From: Antedon mediterranea
Lineage: Eukaryota > Echinodermata > Crinoidea > Comatulida > Antedonidae
Assembly: GCF_964355755.1 (NCBI RefSeq)
Contig: NC_092670.1
Location: 34,769,795 to 34,833,794, forward strand
DNA length: 64,000 nucleotides
Direction of reading: 5' to 3'
Positions 45,267 to 56,142 of this stretch are shown here, in pieces. The translations under genes were made by a program, and so were the position numbers. The notes under the pieces were generated by a model, which saw only the letters and a program-made list of their open reading frames with translations, was not told the DNA's origin and did not search any database. Within the stretch, counting starts at the first letter, position 1. The number at the start of each line of letters is the position of its first letter.

Positions 45267-45851
45267 CAACATATACAAACACCCAGTAACACCAAACCTT
45301 GTAAAAATAACTTTTTATGTATTAACGATTTCAATGATTGAAAATAAATAAGATAATCTATGTAAACATTGTGTATATATTTTATTTTTCCAACACTTTT
45401 AATTAAAAATAAGAATGTATTTAATGGTTAGAGGCTAGTTATGTACTGTATACCCTAATGTTGTTCAAATATTAAAAACGGCAACAAATATGTTTCATAA
45501 AATAAATATTTTTTTCAATAAAGACCTATCAAATTATGTTTCGAGACATGATGGTCATAAGTTATTTATTTTGAAAAAAAAAGTTATTTTTTTGTAAACA
45601 TTTACACTATATTCAACATGCCTTACCTTAGGCAGTTTTAAATTTATTTTCAAATAGTTCAGGAAAATTCACAAAGTACCTGTCTGTAGAATGGAAAAGA
45701 GATGTGGTAGGCATTATTATTGACAATATGGTTGTTTTTATTGGTAAAAATAAATTTGGAAATCTGGTTTTGGGAGAGTTGTAGACTCAATTCAATAATA
45801 TGTATTCTGTAATTTACTGATTGTCATAAAGTTTGTTTCATGAATAAATTG

Positions 45852-46098
45852 TTTATGAATGTGCACTTGTTCAGTGTGTCCCTTAAAAAAATTGAAATGT
45901 ATGAATGTGCACTTGTTCAGTGTGTCCCTTAAAAAATCAAGTTTATGCATGTGCACTTGTTCAGTGTGTCCCTTAAAAAATCAAGTTTATGCATGTGCAC
46001 TTGTTCAGTGTGTCCCTTAAAAAAAATCAAGTTTATGCATGTGCACTTGTTCAGTGTGTCCCTTAAAAAATCAAGTTTATGCATGTGCACTTGTTCAT
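45852..46098. repeat. Minisatellite, about 45-bp unit, six copies
   Basis: GTGCACTTGTTCAGTGTGTC starts at 45861, 45906, 45951, 45995 and 46041, and a truncated copy at 46085. Units also include CCTTAAAAAATCAAGTTTAT. It lies just downstream of SPAG6. The overlapping open frames are by-products of the repeat. Confidence 0.9.
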
Positions 46099-46699
46099 TA
46101 CAGGCACAAGACATGAAATTTGTGACATCAATTGTAATAAACGATTTTGAAAAAAAAGATTTTTGTCAAATTGTTTATACAAAACTTATTACCCTTTGTA
46201 TACTCCCTTTTTATTGACAGTTATTCTTTGGTCATGCAAGTCACTCTAGTCTTCCGAATAAATCAAGGAAAAAACCGTATATGCATGCAGCATCTGAAGC
46301 AATCGACTGCTTACTACTACTACTAGGGCAACAAACAAAACTACTACAGTTATACTGTACTTTTGTGTACAATTTTTAATTGCTATAAATATTCACAAAT
46401 ACATAAGATTGTTATTCAAATCCTATTTCAGGCCATAAAGGCCTTGAATTCCGACTTATGAGATTTAATAAAATTATAAAAGATATAGTTAATTTACAGC
46501 CTAGGCTTTTCGTCAGATTTCAGCTCCTGCTAGATACTGTTACAAAAGGTAGTCAATTCAGTCAATGTCAATTCTACTCTGTTCACAATATGATTCTGTT
46601 ATCATGGGGTTGTGGCTGAAAAGCACTAGTGACATTTCTTGGAACATGTAAAAGCTTTTTGAAACTTGTATTATTTTCATAAGTTGTGTACCGCAGAGT
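46099..46699. other. Intergenic, between SPAG6 and PSMB3 3' ends
   Basis: No gene seen. The two genes converge here. Confidence 0.45.
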
Positions 46700-48347
46700 T
46701 TAATCCATTCTTCCTTTTAATGTTCTTGTTGTTACCTTGTCATTTTCACTACATAAAAAAAAAGTAAAATATATTAGAACAATTTGTATTTATCATGGCC
46801 AGCAAGCCCATCCAGTTTGTGTCAACAACATGACAAGTTTGATTAAATCAAATTTATTCCGATCCTTATTATTGAAACATAAGCTTACATAATATGTACA
46901 ACAGCTCCCCAACCAGATACTGCATCTCGGTCCACCGCGTTAAGTAATGCTTGAGAAATTGTTTCAAATAAATCATCTGGTTCCTAAAAACAAATTAAGT
47001 CATGATTAACAGAAATGAATAACTTTTAGTTAGGTCTCACATCTAGCTAGGCCTAGATTAGTCTAGGCCTAGCTAGTGACCACTACGTGAATAAAGTAGG
47101 CAAATGAAGGCTCTACTGCACAGTAAATTATCTCCAATTCCATACTTTGTTGGATGTGTAATTTAAATGTTTCGTTAACTTACTAGATCAGGTACCCATA
47201 GGGATTCACACATTCCATAAAGCTGTTCAGAACAGGTGCCCGACACTACAAAATCGTCGGTAAACATAGGGCATCCAATGAGGTCTAGGTTACAGATGAA
47301 TGGTTCCGATGTTGTGGGATGAAGTCCAGCGATAACAGGCTCAATAAAGTATGGTCCAAACCTTTGAAGTAAATCATAAAAGTCAATATTTACGTATATT
47401 TAATACGTTTTGGTTGTGTGACTGTTTAACTAAGAAAATTTCTTTTTAATTCTGGTTCCCAGTTCATGAGGTAAAAAAAATATTTGATTTTTTTGGTGTT
47501 CCTAACATCCCTCTTTGTCACAAGCTTTGTTTGGATATATTGTACATTGTTTATCTTAAGCTTTGTCTACACTATCAAACTTTATGTGACAAAAAAATGT
47601 GTTGATGTATGTGCCTATATGGACATGATGTCGTCATATCACTACCATATTTAGGAATATCAAAACCATATTTGTGGGCTCATCACACTTATTTTGTCAA
47701 ACTAGTTTGATACTGTAGACAGATGCTTAAGTTATTGATTTATATTGTTGCATTATGTATTTTATTTAATTTATAGACAACCTATTATTAGTCGGATCTA
47801 CTAATTGTTTTATCATTAATTCATCAAAATTATTATTTTAATAATAATCATTAAACCAGTACCTTCTTTCATATAAAAGATTTGAAACCATATTCATAAA
47901 TGTCTTGGGTTTAATTTCTCGGTTTTCACGTAGTTGATACATGTTTAAGCGGAATTTTAACCTATTTGCACTGAAAAAAAATTATTATTAAAAATTATTA
48001 TTATCATATAAAAGATTTTAACCTATTTGCGCTGAAAAAAAGTAAAACAATTTGATGAAGAATTAGCACATTTGACATTATAAACATATTATAATTATAA
48101 TATTAGTGTATGAGTAAAAATGTAAATAATTTCATTTTTTATCAATTTTATTGAATGTAATTTCTTACACTGTCTGTACATCTGTAGCTAAACCTGCAAG
48201 TCCAATGTAAAGTCGTGATCCCATCTCATAAATCTTTTGAAAGTCTGTTGACACTGTTTGTGCTTGGATTCCAAACCTTCTATCGGAGGCTATTGCTACA
48301 CAATTCTTCCCTCTCATTGCCACTATGGCCGCTCCATTGTATGACAT
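46700..48347 (-). CDS. PSMB3: Proteasome subunit beta type-3
   Basis: Exons on the minus strand: 48169-48353 (in-frame ATG at 48345-48347), 47863-47970, 47184-47361, 46889-46983 and 46700-46748. They encode [118 protein letters not shown] and the last exon [19 protein letters not shown]3 is a non-catalytic beta subunit of the 20S core, and as expected there is no Thr1 propeptide cleavage site. The first exon begins after an acceptor (TTTTTTAG) with AGT ATT ATG. In vertebrates MSI precedes this methionine, so a tiny upstream exon ending in ATG probably exists but I could not place it. Confidence 0.95.
47556..47730. mobile_element. MITE family 1, PSMB3 intron copy with TTAA at both ends
   Basis: TTAAGCTTTGTCTACACTAT at the left, ACTGTAGACAGATGCTTAA at the right. 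The clearest evidence for a TTAA target in this family. Confidence 0.85.
47999..48041 (-). repeat. Shrunken duplicate of PSMB3 exon 2 and its acceptor
   Basis: CATATAAAAGATTTTAACCTATTTGC then GCTGAAAAAAA combines the donor-side end of exon 2 (CATATAAAAGATTT, also at 47869) with its acceptor side (TTTTAACCTATTTGCACTGAAAAAAA at 47955). About 85 bp are missing in between. On the minus strand it retains a polypyrimidine-CAG acceptor. Confidence 0.65.
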
Positions 48348-48353
48348 AATACT

Positions 48354-49329
48354 CTAAAAAATAAAACAATACATTGCTGACAAATATTGGTGGTGCACAT
48401 TCACTATTTTGGGATATTTTGGTACTTACTAGTAGGTACCTGCAACTTATGGTGACACGCCCCTTTTTGATGTCGCCAAAAAAGTGTGACCTGATATTCA
48501 GTTCGCGCTGAAGGTCCTTTTTAAAAAAAATCTTTAAAATTACTTCTGGTGGGCTAATGATGACATTATTGGTACCAAAATGTCAACAGGAAGTTGTTCT
48601 ACTGCTGGGAAATTTTTTCTTTTCTTTTCTGATGTTTATTTCATGAGTTACAACGATTCGAAAATATGCCTCATCAAAATACGTCTTTTTTTCATAAAAA
48701 GTGAGTTAGTCCATTATTTTCATGTTTCAGTCCATATACTACATGCTATTACGATTATTTTGACATAAGTTTTGTGTATATTGATAGATGTTACAATGGA
48801 ATTTTTAGATGTTGAAATTTTGTATTTTTTCGACATGTTTACCTAGCATAGCATAGCAAACGCAGGGATGTATCTCCCTGGTTAAAGAATAGGCCTTTGA
48901 CGGTCTATGTCGACTCCTTTGTATACATAATATATTTCACTCTAAATATGTTTTAAAAAGTAGGAAATAAAAATAAAACAATGTTTGATTAGAATACAGC
49001 GATTTTAAAAGATTGCAAATAAATATTTTTCATTAATAACAATAACCCGTATGAATATTAGTACGCTAGGTTGTCAGTTTACAATGCGGCCAATCAGAGT
49101 GTGTGTTTTTACCCAAGCTGGTGTAGATTATGATTTTTATTGTCTATTGTCCATTTAAACTTTGACCCTTAATTTTTTGTTTTTTCATCTGGTTGAATTG
49201 CTTGTACAGTATTTCGTTATCTTTCACTTATTTATAACAACACATTCTTTAACTAAAAAAAAATAAATTTATTTGTTTAAAAAAATATATATAGTTAAAT
49301 ATGCTAAATATATATTATTTTAATGTACA
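48354..49329. other. PSMB3 upstream region
   Basis: Expected to contain the PSMB3 promoter and a first mini-exon; neither can be pinned down by eye. Confidence 0.4.
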
Positions 49330-49333
49330 GTTG

Positions 49334-49527
49334 TTGTGACGATCCATAGTATGGAGGAACCACTGGGATTGACTCTGCTGCAATTTATCAGACCGCACTA
49401 TCTTGAGATACCAAGCGATGCAGGTTCGATTCGATACAAAACGGTCAAACTGGATCCACCATCTCAGAACCACAATCATCATCAACAGAAACCATTACAG
49501 ACCAAATATATTTTTAAAATTTGGTAA
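49334..49527 (+). other. Possible orphan terminal exon
   Basis: An acceptor-like TTTTAATGTACAG is followed by an open frame reading VVTIHSMEEPLGLTLLQF and on to a stop at 49525-49527, with AATAAA about 85 bp downstream (49614). No upstream exon on this strand is identified, and I do not recognise the protein. It may be a 3' exon of an unseen gene or chance. Confidence 0.25.
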
Positions 49528-49689
49528 ATTGTGAGGGGATATGCAGGGATTAGGTATATTGATGTAATGAGATACTTTGTAAATATGTACAGTATATTGA
49601 CAATGTATAGAAAATAAATTTAAAGAAAACTATTTTGTAAAAATACTTTATTTCATCATCGTTTTAAATTGTTGCAACTTTTTTTTATG

Positions 49690-49775
49690 TCTGTTTTTTA
49701 TTGTTGTTTTAATCTACCAAGCAAAGTGAATTTCCATTTTTATGGACAAATAAAATTTCTTGAATCTTGAATCAT
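49690..49775 (+). mobile_element. LINE 3' terminus
   Basis: TTCCATTTTTATGGACAAATAAAATT ending in TTCTTGAATCTTGAATC, a self-repeating end typical of CR1-like LINE insertions. Confidence 0.45.
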
Positions 49776-50575
49776 ACTACAGTGACCACACATCACCATT
49801 AACAGGGCTGAAAGACAATATAATAGATAATAAATTAGACAAACTTAGACATTATACAAAACCTTTTTACGGAAACATGCAAGCGAATCAAGGAAAATAT
49901 CAACAGAACCTTCAACTTTACACAGTGATTATAGGCCTTACGGCGAAGCTGAAATGATGCCTGGAAAAGCAATCCCGTTCCTCATCAAGCATAATACTTT
50001 TTTACCACATATTCTGTTCTAAATAAATACTAATAGTACAAAAAGTAAAAGTTCCACAAAAAAATACCTGGCGTTTGGTAGAAAATTACCGTTAAAGTTG
50101 GTAAATATGCCAACGATTTCTTACGAAATAGCGAGGCTGAAACAACTGGTGGCGCACTATAACTAGACTGTACTATTATTATCACGGTTTATAAGAAATA
50201 TATAGGCAAGTTATTTATTATCAAAATAGATTTATTCTTTATTTTTTTAAATAAATTTGGTGAATACAAATTTATATTAACTCTAAAATTGAAATTTAGA
50301 GTTAATAATTATCCCCCGACATTAAAACATTTATAATTACAAATGGCTTCAACTGTTCGTATAATGGTTTCTCCCGACAGGTAGGCTATTAATAGCAGTA
50401 GAAATACAGCAGCAATAATGCTAAGTTTATACCGTAGGATGTACATAGTGACTGATATGATTTAACTGTGAAACATATAGAACACATATTCCTAGTAATA
50501 AACACCAATGCAATAGTAAATTTAAATTATTAAATAAAATACAAACATCAAATATTTGTTTTGTTTCAATGTATT

Positions 50576-50865
50576 TGTATTTATTCTCATGGTTAATATT
50601 TTTCTTTATATTCTCATGGTTACACAATTTCTTTTAATGGTTACACAATTTCTTTATATTCTTATAGTTACTATTTTTCTTTATATTCTCATGGTTACAG
50701 TTTTTATTATTATATTCTCATGGTTACATTATTTATTTATATTCTCATGGTTACAGTTTTTATTATTATATTCTCATGGTTACATTATTTATTTATATTC
50801 TCATGGTTACAGTTTTTATTATTATATTCTCATGGTTATATTATTTATTTATATTCTCATGGTTT
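50576..50865. repeat. Minisatellite, about 27-bp unit in two alternating forms
   Basis: TATTCTCATGGTTACAGTTT and TATTCTCATGGTTACATTAT alternate, giving a 54-bp higher-order unit in the right part (50700-50865). Open frames here are by-products. Confidence 0.85.
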
Positions 50866-51195
50866 CCATTTTGTTTTCATTTTTTTTAAATCTTTTTTTT
50901 TATTCACATGCTCACAGTTTCTGTTTGCATAACCATGGTAGTGTTTCACATTGGTTATAGTGTAGGCCTATTACATTACAGTTACTTTTTATGATGATTT
51001 TGTTGCATTCAAAACCGTATAAACTACAGTATATTTCATATTCATCTTCCTCATATAGTCTAATTCCTCATAGTCCAATTCATCATAGTCTAATTCATCA
51101 TCTTCAATGCCATAGTCTGGTGTGTCTTCTTTTTCTTCTTCTTCTTCTCTTGTCCTGTTTTCACACTCATCTCATTCACACTCGAACAGTTAATC

Positions 51196-53140
51196 CTAGA
51201 GCAAGTGACTTTGGAGTCTGCCTTCTTCCTTTCCAAGGTACAGGATTTCCTGGCATATCGATAAAATTTTCGTTCGAGTTTCTTCAGTAACATCTGAAAA
51301 TGAGGTTTGTATAGTATCTTCTGCAGCACCAACACACTTTGCGATTAGATTAAACAACTCATATGGCACAATTTCAGATATGTCAACATCATTAATGTCT
51401 GCTGCTCTTGGAGGCCATTCACTCTGCATACCTTTGTTTGATTTGATGGCATTATTTACTATCGTACCTGCAAGTATATTTTATAGCATTCGATGAATGA
51501 AACATAGTAATAATAAATTTATATAAAGCATATACTGTATTGTGTACAGCATTTATGATCGACACCACTTACTATCATAACAGTTTTGTTTTCTGAGTGC
51601 ATACAGCTTTCACCTCTTTGATCCACAGCATTTCCTTAATTATGCAATAACATTTATTGTTGTTATTTAAAAATAAACCAATATATACAAGTTATTGTAT
51701 TTTAACCGTACCTGCAAAATATAGAGTCCTTAGTTTGTCTCTATTGTCACCATCAGTGGAGATTTTGTGTGTTGTAGAAGTAGTTGGAATATCTATGTCA
51801 TACTCTGATGATTCATCTGTCTCCGTTGTACTTTTTCCTGATGACAAAAATGGATCAGCCACAAATCCAGGGGATACATTGCTAAAGTACACCAGAACTG
51901 ATTCATTTCTAATTAAGAAAAAATAAACAAAATATTTAGTTTGACCAATCCACAAAAAGATTTTTTTTTAAATTATCCCTGGTGAAATAATCATTTAATA
52001 TAAACACACTAAGCAACTAACCTTCTTGTGGGTGAATGAAAAATTAGGTTAGGATAATCCATCCTGAGCTTCTTCTTTAATACGTCTGATCTATAAATAA
52101 CAGATTAATTGATTATAATTAATTGTTACACAGATACAATGAAGAAATTATTACAGTAACTGGATCTCAAAAATATTACAATTATTTCATCGTTTTTAAG
52201 AAGGGATCGACAGCCTACCTTATAGTTGACAAGTAAACATTTTCTGTTTTTTCAATTGATTTCATGAAAAGCTTTTGGAGTTTTGCGAGTCTTGGTATCT
52301 CCTGTCCATACTGTAACCGTTTATCAATTACATCTCTGCAAAATACCTTATAGCTTTGCTTATATGTTAAAAAAACACTTTCCAATTCCCTGTAAATAAT
52401 AATAAATATTATTAAAATATATTTTAATATTTTATAGATTTTGGTGTTTAAAAATTCAACATTTAGACTGAAGCAAATAAAAAAAAATTCAAAATGTAAA
52501 TTCAAAAAACCAACAAGAGTTTTAGAAAGTTACGTTTTACTCACTTTCCAGAATATAGAGCCTATATTGGTATTTAACTAAAATTAATTGTGTAGCCTAC
52601 TGAATAATATATACTGTATAATATAATATGGCCTAGGGCCTAGGCCTACGTAGTAGTACTGGTACTACAGTAGTAGAAAGCCCAATCAACAACCAAGCAC
52701 AGAAACTCTACACAATATAGATCTAGGCCTATCTATAGATATTATAGATCAGTAGCACCCTATATACTGTATCATTTAACTATATTATTAACTCTTAGAG
52801 TATTTTGATAATAATCGAAACCAAATATTACCTTTTTTAGTCGAGATGTATCAGTATATCGCCTGTAACAGGTAGCATGAAAACCTAAGCCTGGATGCTC
52901 GCGTACGACATCGTCAAACGATTTACCTTCATCAGACATACCAAGAAGCTCCGTCAAATGTATGGCGATTTCCTTGCCGTCTCCATCTAATTTTATCCAA
53001 CTCTTTGGACAGAGCAACACTTTATTCCATCGAATCTCAGTAATTGGACTGATAATTTCATTTGAATGCTTGTAAATTTGGAAAAAACAGTTCAACTTTA
53101 CTTTGTCTGAGCGAGAAGATCCTTCCTCGTCGGACGCCAT
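51196..53140 (-). pseudogene. Decayed member of an uncharacterised multi-exon family (ELFN / TPKSLALGLTVR family)
   Basis: Exon-like segments on the minus strand: 52832-53140 (MASDEEGSSRSDKVKLNCFF...CYRRYTDTSRLKK), 52219-52389 (ELESVFLTYKQSY), 52022-52091 (SDVLKKKLRMDYPNLIFHSP), 51712-51911 (NESVLVYFSNVSPGF...DKLRTLYFAG) and 51196-51469 (TIVNNAIKSN, SEWPPRAADIND, VPYELFNLIAKCVGAAED, TKILSICQEILYL). I remember this order from a widespread family in cnidarians, molluscs and echinoderms with an N-terminal Cys/His region, function unknown. After EILYL the called frame stops at 51196, but another frame reads GRRQTPKSLALGLTVRV and then stops, which is the family's next motif. So this copy has a frameshift near 51235 and lacks the C-terminal half. 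The first two exons do not join in phase as I see them. Confidence 0.6.
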
Positions 53141-56100
53141 TTCGTGTTTACATCGTGTGATTTTGACGTCTGCTGCCTAAACGTCGCGTATGATTGGTTT
53201 AACTGATGTCATGTGATACAAAATGGCAACTGCGAAAATATATTCTTTTATACTTTTAAAATCAAGATTTCTTTAAAATGTCAGGAAAATTTTCGTGGAA
53301 CTTTTTAATACGTGATTAATTTATTTTTATGTATATGAATCAAGAGAGTTCACTTATTATGCTTAATGAGGAACAAGAAAAAATGTTTTCATCTTCACCG
53401 TAAGGCCTAGTGAGTGGTATTACACCAGTGAATGAGTCTGTCAACATCATCTTGTAACAACAACATATTATTTAAGGTTTGTATAGACTTAAATAATTTA
53501 ATATCTTCAGCAAACATAAGAACAAACATTACAAAACATTAGAATAATGAGGAACAATGGAAAAATCGTTGATAAACATAACAAAAAAAGAGGCCCCAAA
53601 ATTGGTCCCCTTGCCATTTGAGTTGTCGGGAGCTTCACATTTAACTATTTAATAACAGCCCTTTTATCTCGGGTAGATTAAATTCTCCTAAAAGCATATC
53701 ATGGTTGGTGTTGTCAGAGGGTAGGGAAAAAGTTGTTATAAAGTAATTGGATTTGGGTGTGCAAGTATAGTATGTTTGTGAATATCAATTCGACTGAAAG
53801 ACAATTTGTAATAATTTCGGGGGAGGGGGGGGGGGGGTGTTTGTCAGAGGGTAGGGAAAAAGTTGTTATAACGTAAATGGGTTTGGTTGTTGTTGAGAAG
53901 AGATAGATTCATGTTTGGAAAAATAATAAATTTAAATAATAATTTTAAAACAATTTTTAAGAATATTGCACTTCATTGCCACACTTTTTTTTTCTTATGC
54001 ATTGAAATGCTTATACTGATTTTTTATGAAAAAAAAACATTAAAAAAATTATAAAAAATTACCATGTTGACGAATTTTAATTATTTTTGTGTTATTAAAT
54101 TTCTATTTTTTCCTTCATTTTTTGATGTATGATTCGATCTGTTTCAATAAGTTTGAATTTTTATGTTAGGTACCTATTAAAGTATTACTAGCCTCTAGGC
54201 GCAGCTACCTAATTCGGAACCTAGCTAGCCTAGATAGCTAGGCCGAGCATATTAAATTTACAATATTAATTCCTAGGTAGGGCCTAGGCCCTAGGCTAGT
54301 TTAGTATTATTTGTATGTAGGTCTAGGCTAGGCCTAGCTAGGTTCTAGGCTTGGTTCTAGCTAGACCTACTTACTTTCTTTTTATATGGTAGGGTCTACT
54401 AGTACTTAAGTGCACTTTCCACTTTCATCCATAGAATAGAGCACTATAATATCTTTATGTCCATAGTAAGATTAAATATCTAGGCCTAGGCCTAGGATAC
54501 ACGGATGATACTCAGCAGGCAACAGCCATCAACCGCCGCAGAAAGGGAGGGGTTAGACCTGGGTTATTATAGTCGTGTTTAACACTTACCATGTTGAAAA
54601 TAATTTATTCTTTCACTCCTAATGAGTCAAAAGACTTATATTCAAATAACTTGACGACTTTTTAGCAATAGCACACTTAGATTGCAACAGATTTTTAAAT
54701 TACAAATGTCTTCGCTACCAACTCAAAAATGTTAACTCATTCGAGAATAAAGAGGGCAGTATAACCAAAACAATCACACTTTGTGGCACGTGATTCAACA
54801 ATTCGAAAAGTCACCTGTTTTGTCATGTTTTCTTTTAATTTCAATTCATTCATTCTTCGAGTGGAGTGGCTCGATTTTTACTTTACAGTATATTTCTTTA
54901 AAAAGTGATAGCAATTTGAGCCAAACATGGCATTTTTCAAGGTACTTTTGCTTTAAATTATAATATACAGTAATTAACAATTAATAATATTAATAGGCCT
55001 ATTTATTAAAATTTATAAAAAGTCTAAACTTTTTAGATACAGATTACAGTACAGTATAGCCTACCTACCTAGCTAGGCTCTAGGGCCTACGCCTACTACT
55101 AGTACTACTAGAGGTAGGCCTGTGAGTGTGTAGCTATTAATATTATTTTGATAACTATTGTTCATGGAGGTATAGGCCTAGGCCTATATCATTAATATTA
55201 AATATTATTAATTATAAAAAATAACCTGAATAGTTGCATTCCGCCACCACCAGGTGTAACCACAGCAAAGATATAACTGACGTGGAAATGTGCCGATTAT
55301 TAAATTTATAAATTTCATGCACATATACAGTGCATATAGTTATGTTTTTGGGTTTTTTTTGTCTTATGTAGGATCGACCCACTTTTATTTCTTCATCAAT
55401 AAAATGTTTGTTTACAATGCATTGCACTTGAGTAATGTAATATACAATACAATATAACTGACATTTAATAACTTTCAGTACATCTTATATTTCACTCCTA
55501 CCATATAATTATAGGTAATAGTAAGGAAAGAATAAAAAAAAATTTTTTTCCTCTTTGTTATACACTCTTACACGTTTTTCAATCTTTAACAATGTACGTA
55601 TAATTTACCACAGAATTCTTTATTTTATAACTCTTTTTATCTCTTTCAGGCAATCAAAAAATAGTTATTTTACTTTACCTAAATATCAACTTTATAAACG
55701 TTAATTTTATACCTTGCTAAATTGTTACGTCCATATCTGACCACAGTTTTTTTGCCTTTTCTTTATTTATTAAAAGCTCACAATTGATTATTCCTTCTAA
55801 CTCTCAGCAGTAAACATTAACCATGGACATTTTTTAACAAGTCCAAGTCTATGTCTGACTTTACTTTTATAAATACAGAAAGTTAAAATGGAAAAAATGT
55901 CATTAATTTTGACATCTAATCATATTTTCCAAGTACAATTTTCTAGTTTTTTTAGTCTAGTTATGTTTATTTAATAAAAATATTAATGATTACGCCATGC
56001 CTATTTTGTCAGTTGCGATGTAGTCCAATAAATGATAAGTAGGATTACAGAATAATTGATTTAAAAATGTTGAAATAATTACGGTAATAGCTAAAATTGC

Positions 56101-56142
56101 AACAAAACAAACAATTAATTTGTTTTTTTTCACATACAGTTT
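53141..56142. other. Intergenic region upstream of CPVL-like gene
   Basis: Contains a tandem duplication (GTTTGTCAGAGGGTAGGGAAAAAGTTGTTATAA at about 53712 and 53840, 128 bp apart, next to a poly-G run at 53819-53839) and clusters of TAGGCCTA-type palindromes (54170-54500, 55060-55190). No convincing exon. Confidence 0.5.

Noticed and set aside
45852..46098. Regular spaced repeats that might be a CRISPR array
   Set aside because: The units are contiguous copies with no unique spacers, in an animal genome; it is a minisatellite.
53815..53840. Poly-G run as a possible G-quadruplex regulator
   Set aside because: A near-uninterrupted G run beside a tandem duplication in intergenic sequence; no gene or promoter can be tied to it.
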